Source: Pelargonium nanum (taxonomy: Eukaryota; Streptophyta; Magnoliopsida; Geraniales; Geraniaceae). From it: a DNA stretch of 21,432 nt. Position 1 is the stretch's first letter. Each line of letters opens with the position of its first letter. Positions 8,548-17,425 of this stretch are shown piece after piece. Location: the NCBI GenBank assembly GCA_036897485.1, contig JAYMTF010001766.1:1-21432 (forward strand), written 5' to 3'. Made by a program: the position numbers and the translations under genes. The notes under the pieces were generated by a model. That model saw only the letters and a program-made list of their open reading frames with translations. It did no database searches and was not told where the DNA came from.

Positions 8548-9750
8548 AGGTCCCATAACAATTGCCAACTCTACGACTCTTTTAAAGTTGCTACCGCATC
8601 ATCAGAGCAGCTCCTTCAAGTCACTAGCATGTTTGGTAATAAACCAAAACTTCTAGCCAAACCTATATTCTGCTCCTTGAAGTAAGTAATTTGAGAAGTC
8701 AATAAATTGTTCTTGCTACCAAGAATAAACAAGAGTGATAGATTGTGTGAAAAATCAATATTGCTCCCACTATCTGTAAGGACCGACAATATCAAGCAAC
8801 AATTGTTCTCTTCTATACATTCTAGCAACCAGTAGCTGTAACATTTATACTATCTTGAACTCAAGCATTAATGACAATCTTTTATTTTAGCTTTGCGTTT
8901 GGATAATTTTCATTCATTCTTCAGCTACTTCTAGCAAGAAAACTCCCGAAAAATAGTGTTGCAGGTTGTGACTTCTAAAAGGTTAGGCTTAGCATTTTAC
9001 ATTTCTTCAAATTAGCTTAATGTTTGGTTTATTTGTGTTATGTGAAAGTATAGTTTGATTTATTTTAAATCATTAGTGTTATTTTATACTAGAAACATTG
9101 TTTGTTATGTGTTTGAATGATTTGAAGTGATTATGTAAAAGTTTGATGTTAGAATGTGGTAGACTTGTATTGACATAAAATCATATACAAGACGATCGAC
9201 TTGATTATCTCTTAGACCAACCTAACTTTCACTAATTCATGTGGTTGTTGTTTTTTATTTGCAAAAAATAAAAAAATGTGAAATTGTTGATATTGATAAT
9301 TGTTTTGGTAATAAATATATAAAGGTGATAATAATCATGTTTATTATCCCCGAAATAAGAAATATTTACTTTACGAAATGTGATTACGACTTTCAAAATT
9401 GTAAACTGCGATTTGGTAACCGTGTATGAGACGATTGTGACTGAGGGCTTTTGCATTGAGTTTAATCAAAGTTAAGATTTTTTACCTCTCATAGATATGT
9501 TTAGTGGAGATCAAACTCAAGAATTTTTCTCATAATATTAGCCTACGTTGTCAATTGAGCCGCAACATATTGGTAACTCTTAGCTACTTTCACTTCATAT
9601 CAAGTAGTATTACCAAACAAGTCCCAAATTGTTTATAGACTTCCCTTTTTACCAAACAACTTTTTGAGAAAATGTTTATCACTCTATTGAGCTACCAAAC
9701 AAGCACAAGACGCATTAGCAAGCGCGTGGGAAACGGACAGAGGAGTCTCA
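8548..9750. other. Gene-free AT-rich DNA upstream of CPN20, with repeated ACCAAACAA words
   Basis: No gene is seen. ACCAAACAA occurs at 9612-9620, 9651-9659 and 9694-9702, and a reverse-oriented partner (GTTTGGTAATA) is near 8631-8641, opposite TATTACCAAAC at 9608-9618. This could mark the ends of a roughly 1-kb non-autonomous DNA transposon, but the similarity is too short to be sure. Open frames on both strands at 9232-9456 are AT-driven. Confidence 0.4.
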
Positions 9751-9753
9751 ACT

Positions 9754-9811
9754 GAATTCTAGAAGCCTCTTATCATCTGATAAAACCCACCATTCTATCC
9801 TTCTAGGGTTT
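9754..9811 (+). promoter_or_regulatory. CPN20 proximal promoter: heat-shock-like element and telo-box
   Basis: GAATTCTAGAAG at 9754-9765 contains TTCnnGAA, the two-unit core of a heat shock element, with a further adjoining GAA. TAGGGTTT, a telo-box (AAACCCTA on the other strand), is at 9804-9811. The pyrimidine-rich stretch 9798-9862 looks like the transcribed leader. A leader intron appears to run from 9868 (CAG|GTAAAC) to 10072 (AATAG|GAA), three bases before the start codon. The heat-shock role is inference; the minimal element is only two good units. Confidence 0.5.
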
Positions 9812-10075
9812 TGTCATCCTCTTCTTCTACCTCCAAAGCGTTTATCTTTCCACTTCTTCATTCTCAGGTAAACTTGTATTCTTTATCGATTCCATTTCAT
9901 TTCATTTCATGCTTATTCTCTAATTTGTAAATCTTTTCGATGATAACGAAGATTTTATGTTTGGTTCCCAAGAAATTTGAGGGAAAATCGTAAATAAACT
10001 AGTTTGGGTAACAATTCAATCTGGTATCGTTGTTCTCATGTGTGTATGTTTTGTTCTTATGATTTGGAATAGGAA

Positions 10076-12256
10076 ATGGCCACCACTCAGCTCACTGCTC
10101 CTTCAATTTCCGCCAGGAGCTTGCCCACATTTGAAGGTCTTCGATCCTCAACGGTCAAGTTTTTTCAGGCTGGTAATGGACTCTCTCAGAGGTCATTCAG
10201 AGGTCTTTCTGTCAGAGCTGCAGCCACTGTGGCTCCCAAGGTATTACAGCCCAGATACCTTGCTATATAGTTAATACTTGATAACTGTAATTTATGTTAT
10301 TGTACATTTGGTTTTACTTTATGCCTTTCTTGTTATTGTGTTGAATTGGGTTTATTTGGTGTATATGGTACTTATTTGGTCATATGTGCATGTTAATGAT
10401 GGGTTGTTGGAAAAAATCTTGTTCTTGCAGAATTTGTATTTTAGTTATGGTCATTATACTTTTTTCACTTGCATTTACTGAATTTGACTAATGATACAAT
10501 GAACCATTTGCAAATGAATGATAATTACCTTTTGGATTTTGTTGAATACTATTTGTCTGGTGTTCATGGTTGTGATAGTTTGTATTCATTAGCTTGAAAA
10601 GCTACTGCTTCAGTTAAGTCTGGCTACTGAAATTGGACAAGTGAACTTACAGTATTGTTTTTTATTTGTATTTCATTAGTTTTATTGTTTTACTGATGCA
10701 TTTGTTTTTTATCCATCAGTATACTTCAATCAAGCCATTGGCCGACAGAGTACTGGTAAAGATCAAAACCGCAGAGGAGAAGACCTCAGGTGGTATCTTA
10801 CTTCCATCTTCAGCTCAAACAAAGCCTCAAGGAGGTGAAGTTGTTGCTGTTGGAGAGGGTAGGACAGTTGGGGATACCAAAGTTGGTGTTAGCGTTGAGG
10901 TAACTACTTGCCTTTTCATCATTATCTTATAAGTTGTGCTTGCCATGTTGATTACTTCTAATAAAGGTGATATTATTTGTGTAGACTGGGGCCCAAGTTG
11001 TTTACTCCAAGTATGCAGGAACTGAGGTGGAATTCAATGGTATAAGTCATCTCATACTGAAGGAGGATGACATTGTTGGTGTCCTTGAGACTGATGATAT
11101 CAAGGATCTCAAGCCCTTAAATGATAGAGTTTTGATTAAGGTAAATTTTACATCCAAATCTTTTCTAGTTATATTAATCTCTCATCTATACTAGGATCAT
11201 TCTCCCCTTTCAAACCATACTAGATTGAACGTCTTGATATCAGAGAGTGTGAAAGGGTATTGACACGGTATAATGTAAAATACTCTTCTTGTTTTAAAGT
11301 CTCCAAGATGGAGGGACAGGTTTGGCATAGACCCCAACTTGTGGATAAAATTGGTCCAATGGAACGTCATGTTATTAGAGAGTGGGAAAGGGTATAATGT
11401 AAAATACTCTCAATTTTTTTCCCTTTTGAAATGCCTCTAAGATGGAGGGATGGGGTTAGGACCCCAACTTGTGGATAAAATTTGTCTGACGGGATGAGCT
11501 ACAATAGGGGTGGCTCTATCCTTTTCCCAAATTAATGTCTTTCTCAAAATAGTTGTCTCAACAAGACTGGCCTTTTTATAAATAATTTTAATTTTATTAG
11601 TAAGTAACTTTTCCTCATGTGCCCCCATTTGGCTTTTCTAGTGGAGAAAAAGAAAAAGGATGACACTCATTTTGGGACGTAGGGAGTAGCATTTAATTGG
11701 TTATGTGCAATAAGTAGATTCTCTCATATACGCTAGGCTCTAATAGATAGAAATTACAATTGCACTGACCACACATTTGACTTAATCTTTGTTTTGGTAC
11801 ATTCAAGGGGAATTCATGCGGGCGCAGGTTTTGAAACTAGATACCTGTTCAAAGTTTGTACGTACTTGTTAATTAGGAGGTCTATTATATATGCCTTATG
11901 TCATCCCAATGTGCAGATTGCTGAGGCTGAGGAAAAGACTGCTGGAGGCTTGTTGTTGACAGAGGCAAGCAAGGAGAAACCTTCCATTGGAACGGTAAGA
12001 AAGTAAAATCTTTGTGGCTTTTCTTTTAATGATTTTGGTCCTTTTGGACATGTATTGAGATGTATTCTGTTCGGTGAGGCAGGTCACAGCAGTAGGACCT
12101 GGTCCTCTGGATGAGCAAGGCAACCGGAAACCACTGACAGTGTCCACTGGAAACACTGTTTTATACTCCAAATATGCAGGGAGTGACTTCAAGGGTGCCG
12201 ATGGCTCTAACTACATCGTTCTCAGGGCATCTGATGTGATGGCTATTCTCTCTTAG
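10076..12256 (+). CDS. CPN20: Chloroplast co-chaperonin CPN20/CPN21 (double Cpn10 domain)
   Basis: Co-chaperonin that caps the plastid Cpn60 folding chamber, assisting folding of Rubisco and other stromal proteins. Coding exons: 10076-10240, 10720-10899, 10985-11140, 11917-11994 and 12083-12256, all joins in phase 0, giving 250 residues (Arabidopsis CPN20 is about the same length). Residues 1 to about 50 are a Ser/Thr/Arg-rich transit peptide ending near SVRAAATV. Two GroES-like domains follow: the first opens [15 protein letters not shown] with mobile loop [10 protein letters not shown]; the second opens [13 protein letters not shown] with mobile loop [10 protein letters not shown]. Each ends with a [10 protein letters not shown] / [10 protein letters not shown] strand. 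The tandem domain is unique to plastids and apicoplasts. The start is the first ATG after the leader intron. Its 3' end faces the helicase gene across 671 bp. Intron 3 (776 bp) holds a tandem duplication. Confidence 0.96.
11228..11490. repeat. Diverged 135-bp tandem duplication in CPN20 intron 3
   Basis: Two copies start at AACGTC (11228 and 11363). Both contain AGAGAGTG-GAAAGGGTAT, TATAATGTAAAATACTCT, AAGATGGAGGGA and CCCCAACTTGTGGATAAAAT in the same order, with small insertions and substitutions. The copies are clearly diverged, so the duplication is old. It explains part of the unusual length of this intron compared with the other four. Confidence 0.85.
11673..11688. mobile_element. Possible end of a Stowaway-type MITE
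   Basis: TGGGACGTAGGGAGTA, read in reverse TACTCCCTACGTCCCA, differs by one base from the usual plant Stowaway end TACTCCCTCCGTCCCA, including the TA target. A matching opposite end in the intron was not found, so this may be a solo or truncated end. The element would extend leftward from here within intron 3. Confidence 0.4.
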
Positions 12257-12927
12257 ATGCATATTCATACCAAATTTTCTAGCAAATTTGTTTTGAGCTT
12301 GCGGATTTAGAATGCAGTCAGTTGCTATATAATTTATGGCAGCATTGTGATTTTACACTGTTACCTATTATTGAGCTAGGTTGTTCAAATAACATAATAT
12401 TGGAATATGTGAAATGGCTTATAGATCTCAATCTAGTTCTTTTCTTTTTGTAACACTATTGCACATTTGCACTCGTCAATGGTATGCACAAGAAATGTGC
12501 ATTGCATTGGTTCAATTCAACTTGAATCCCAGAATATGATATTTTGGGTTGCCTAGGAGTTTTGAGCAAAACTAATCTGCAGAAAACACTAGGAACATAG
12601 TAATAAATTAGGGTTTTCTTCATTATTTTCTTAATAAAGTTTTCCTTTTCAAATCACACTTGTTTCATAATGAGAACATTTCAAAATTGTTTGTTTAGTA
12701 ATCCATTTTCCTAGAAAATGATTTTTAATTTAGTTTTTAATCTAATTTAACTCTCTTAGTACCATTTTTAAGGGAAATGTCAGACTAAGAGATTTGAATC
12801 AGTCAAATATTTCATTGCAAATAAAACAACAATTCAAGATTGAACATGGAGTTGAGTATGTGAAGAATAAAAAATACACATGTTGTCAAAAATTATAACC
12901 TCGTTTACAACATAAATTAACTTGCAT
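12257..12927. other. Convergent 3' intergenic region between CPN20 and the helicase
   Basis: AT-rich with no coding frame. It must hold both 3'UTRs. Candidate signals are near-AATAAA motifs on the plus strand (AATAAATT near 12601) and A/T-rich stretches on both strands. No repeat or RNA gene is recognised. Confidence 0.6.
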
Positions 12928-15900
12928 TCATGGTTTCCGGGAAATTTTCTTCCTTTTTAACTGTCCCTTTTGCCTTTGTTCCCTTTTCCTCTTCTTTGTC
13001 TCCGTTTGGAATGATCTCCCGACCAAGGAAGGCTGATCTTTCAAAGCGAAGCTTTTAGCAACATGCCCCAAGTGAAGGCTCTTCACCTTAAATATTCTCT
13101 TCAGCTCACCACGGTGGGCAGTGTATGCTCGAACCCAAGAGCAAAATGCATCCTTGGCAAGCTGTTTTAGCGATGGCTCGGATGAAACAAATGACTCTAG
13201 TGCCTTTTGTAGCATAAGGACCCATGGATGCATGTCTACGAACTTATTGGCCCGCGGTTGCTGAGCATACACAGGGAAACTGTCCAAGATTTTGAGAAGA
13301 GGATATTCTGACAGTGATACACCATGTTTCTGAAGGTCCTGTATATAATCTATTTCAATTGGTTGCAGAAATAGCAATGATTCTCCTCTTTCACCCATCC
13401 GAGCAGTTCTACCAACCCTGCATCACAGATTGAAGATAGTGTCAACTGTCAAGCTCCTACAGACTCTTTAATGCAACAAAAATATGGCACCAAATCAAAT
13501 ATCCATTGGAAAAGAATTGGTTCTTGCATGAAAATAATTGGTTCTTGCAGGACAGCTAAGAAAATCCAAACCCACCCTTTTCTAGAGACAGCTTTTGTAA
13601 TATTTACAATTGTCAAAACTATTGCGAGCACAGATAAAAGACAATACATGAAATAAATCATAAATACCTATGCACATATTCAGTAGCCTCCCCTGGAGAG
13701 TCATATTGAATGATGCATCGAACTTTTGGGAAGTCTAAGCCTCTAGCAGAAACATCTGTCGACAAGAGGAGAGACATTTTCTCTGTTTTAAAGGCCTGAA
13801 AAGTGGTTCTCCGATCCTCATGCTTCATATTTCCATGCAGCCGAAAAGTTTTGCATCTCACAAACTTCTGTTTGATTTCTGCTTCTGGTTTTGATTTGGT
13901 TGACCAAAGGAACTGGCTCAACAGTGAATAATGAAAATCTACTGCATCACATGTTGAAAAGAATACCACAATCTGTAAAATAAGCATGTGAGTGAACTGG
14001 AAGACATAAACAACATGAAATATAACAACTATGTTGTAAAGTGGTCAATGAATGGAAAGAACAATGATCACATCCTGAAACAAGGTATAATAATATTTAT
14101 CAGATTCACTAATTACCACAGACATCTAGGAAGCACAAAATCAATTAGTTCATGGCGCGCTAATGATACAGGTACTATTCTATGATGAGTTCATGGCACA
14201 ATCCTAAAAGAATCAAGCAATGTTACTGGTGCAGACAGACATGAAGCTATAATCAGATAGGTTCTCAGACACTGGAGAACAATCACTTTTAAATCTCTAA
14301 AATAAAAGTTGTGAAATAAGAAGTGTGAATGCAGGTCTTCTACTACTATTACTATTATTACAACCTAAAACAAACCATTACAATTATAAATGATGTCATA
14401 AACCTCGCTCACAAAACAAAGAAAAATAAGAAATTGGGACTAATTTTACCTTTTGGGAAGCTTCATTCTCAAAAAGATGCTTCAGGATGGAAAGAAGTAC
14501 TGTAAGCCGTGAACCACAAGGCACTGCATTGAAATATGAAAATTCAATCAAACCACATCAAATCATATTTAAGGTTCAACACATCTAACATTCCATCATC
14601 ATTTACCTTTAACAAATCTCTGAAGTAATTGAGATGGAAGTTTATAGTCTCCAACTGCTTCGTCATCTGCCTCAGGGCCCAGTGATTCATGATGTTCTTT
14701 TAATAAATTTGGCTGAATGCTCTTGTTACCAAGACCAACCAAAACTGGATTCTCTAAACTAATGTTAGCAAGATGATTAACTTTCTCATTTAATGTAGCA
14801 GATAACAATAAATTCTGCCGCTGAAAACTAGAGGTACTTGAAACAGAATTATCCTTCCCAGCAGAATCATTTTTCTTTGAATCCAAAAGCTCTAGTATTT
14901 CCTCTATGTCTTTGCCATACCCTAATTCAAGAATCCTGTGAAGATGAGTAGATAAATTGTCAGAAGAGGCACTAAAAACACGATGAAAGATAAATCATAG
15001 TGATTGAATAGCATTACACCCTTAAATGGTAGACCTACCTATCTGCTTCGTCAAAGATGATCCATCGCAGATTTGCATGACTGAATGATGACGTATTCTT
15101 TAAGTGATCCAACAGGCGTCCAGGAGTTGCAATTAGAATAGCTATGCCTGGAGATTACAGCATAAAAGATTTAGCATCCATTTTACCAGTATCTAATACA
15201 AATAAGTACACATATATATTATATTTCACTGAACAGAGAAGAAGGCCTCAGATCAAGTTGAAGAGAAAAGATTTGTTAAACCATCTTCAAATTTGAAATA
15301 TATGGGTCATTAGCATGAATGCTCAAGAAGACACATGATTCGATGAGGCAAATCACCCAAAAGTAGGTGCTAATCCATATAATAATTTACACATGTTACA
15401 AACCAAGAAACAGCATACTCAGGTCAGATATCAATACTTTAGGTGTCTGAAGTTTCAATGCGTCATATCATAGGTGACAACACATATCACACTGAACAAA
15501 ACCACAGAAAAAAGATTTACAGTTTGTCAAAATATTGGCTCGCAAGACGTTTGAGTATAATCCACGAAGAATACCGTGAATAAATTTCCATAGGAATTGA
15601 AGACACATAGATTCGATGATATAGAACTTCGTGAAATCCTACCTTTGCGCAGCCTGGCCTTTTCTTTTGCTCTGTTTTCTCCACCCATTATATAACCTGG
15701 GACAATCCAAGGATAGCGAAACAATATTTTTTGTAGAATTTCATGAACCTGCATGCACAATTCATGCGTTGGTACAAGAACCAACGCTATTTCCAAATCA
15801 TCAATTAATAAGTGCATCATGATTAATTTGACAGTGCATGTCGCTGTAATGATGTGGGATTCACAAGAATGAACATGTTCCTTAACGAAAAAAAATAACT

Positions 15901-16676
15901 TTCTTTTATGATTTTATGATAATGAAAATATGTAATCTGGAGTCAGATATGATAAACTCCTGAATGGGAAAACCATAACTTTTAGAAATTAGAATGAACT
16001 TATCATTTCGTGGGAATGGGTCCTGGATAGAATTAGAAAATTTAGACGAGTAATCTTGTTCCAACTACATTACTGCGAGCACATAATTTATATGAGCAAG
16101 AATTAGAGTTTCTAGAGCCAAGGGAGTACATAATAAAGTTTCTAGGCATATACATGATGCAACTGTAAACTTGTGAACACATTGATACAACCAGAAAACA
16201 CATACCAAAAGTCCCATCAGATCGCTTGATACGAATATTTAACAAGAGATGAATAATTGGAGCCAAATAGGTAACAGTTTTGCCTGTTCCAGTAGCAGCA
16301 TTCACAAGTCTACAGTCTTGGAATCAAAGAACCAACCCAAACACAATTCAAATTTGAACAAAATAAAAGGAATTGCATTGACAGTAACAAAAATTGAAGG
16401 ATACACATGACGCCCAGAGAGAATGAGTGGAATCGCTTGAGCCTGCACCTGGGTCGGAGCTTCAAAACCCATCTTCTCTGTCAATAATCACAACTCGAAT
16501 TAGCTTCAAACACACAACCATACAGATACGTGTGCAGAGAGAGAAACCAAACCTCGAAGCTGCTTGCATAAGCTTTCATTGAGGCCCAGGCTCGAGAAGG
16601 AGCTTGCGGAGAAAATCTCACTGCCCTGTTCCTTCTTCGGCTCCTCTGCAATTTTCTTCGTCTTCGTCTTATCCAT
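12928..16676 (-). CDS. RH17: DEAD-box ATP-dependent RNA helicase RH17 (Dbp7/DDX31 type)
   Basis: Nucleolar helicase expected to act in early 60S ribosomal subunit assembly, as Dbp7 does in yeast. Exons in transcript order: 16676-16553, 16477-16405, 16309-16206, 15786-15643, 15147-15039, 14935-14607, 14523-14450, 13972-13668 and 13417-12928. All have GT-AG ends and continuous phase, giving 583 residues. Motifs: Q motif [11 protein letters not shown] (45-), I ATGTGKT (71-77), Ia PTHEL (106-110), Ib TPGR (156-159), II DEAD (181-184), III SAT (230-232), IV IVVFFST (320-326), [11 protein letters not shown] (390-399) and VI HRVGRTAR (420-427). The C-terminal domain includes the family hallmark [15 protein letters not shown], then a Lys/Arg-rich tail fit for nucleolar targeting. 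The insert between motif II and SAT and the post-SAT insert are typical of Dbp7. The oddity is His108 in motif Ia where Arg is expected. Confidence 0.95.
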
Positions 16677-17112
16677 TGCCATCAGCTTCCTCTCGCGGTT
16701 TAGGGTTTTGGATCGTTATTTAGGGTTTATTAGATACTGTAACAACTACAACGACAAGTCGTATTGCAGAAAACATTACATTGGGCCGGTTTCGGCCCGG
16801 CAGTGAATTCGACCGTTAAAATATCCGGAAAGAGCTCGTAGTCAAAGCTTCGCCAACAAACAAACAATTTCATTACCTAACGGTTCGTGTATTCTAATCC
16901 AACGCCTCTCGGGCTCTCCAGATTAACATCAACGGTCCGATTGCAGAAACAGAATAGTACAGAGTGGAGTCGAAACACACAATCACTTACCAGTCCAACC
17001 TGGTCCGATTGCCTTGTCGTCGTCTCCGATTTTCATTTTCGGAGCTCGAACCATCAGTCGTTAACTCACAGAAATTGAATTAAAATTTGTATTACAGTAA
17101 TTGAGTAATCGG
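16677..17112. promoter_or_regulatory. Head-to-head promoter between RH17 and the DUF7642-type gene
   Basis: The two start codons are 749 bp apart, facing outward. Next to RH17 there are two telo-boxes (TAGGGTTT at 16701-16708 and 16721-16728, exactly 20 bp apart, AAACCCTA in the RH17 direction). A site II-type TGGGCC at 16782-16787 lies inside a perfect inverted repeat GGGCCG-gttt-CGGCCC (16783-16798). Telo-box plus site II is a known pairing in plant ribosomal-protein and ribosome-biogenesis promoters. On the other side a leader intron likely runs from 17112 (CG|GTGAGC) to 17422 (TTCAG|GAAATG), with a CT microsatellite near 17116-17130. Confidence 0.65.
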
Positions 17113-17425
17113 TGAGCTCTCTCTCTCTCAGCTCTTGCTTCTTCGCTAATGTATCAAAGTAATTAGGGTTATGTATTTTGATTCGATAAATCGAAGGTTT
17201 GATTCAGTTTGGATTTTTGCTTTCTCGAGAAAAAATTGTCTTATGAAGCCTAGTTTGTGTATTTTTGTTTCTTAAGAAATATTTTTGCTGAATTTGACTG
17301 TTTGCGTTAGCTGATCAGCAGATAGGTTTTCTTGGAAATAGTTTCTTCTATAATATGTGTATTAGAGTCATTAGAATGTGGCTTGGTTGATGATGAGATT
17401 GGCTTGTGTTGTGTGACTTCAGGAA

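Noticed and set aside
10038..10274. Upstream ATG at 10038 as a CPN20 start in another frame
   Set aside because: It lies inside the leader intron and in a different frame from the transit peptide. The ATG at 10076 gives a proper plastid transit peptide.
13449..13661. Hydrophobic 70-codon minus-strand open frame
   Set aside because: It coincides with the last RH17 intron (13418-13667), which has proper GT-AG ends and restores motif VI when removed.
16887..17078. 63-codon open frame in the head-to-head promoter
   Set aside because: It lies in probable 5' leader or promoter DNA. Its Ser/Thr-rich product has no family resemblance; an upstream ORF role is possible but unsupported.
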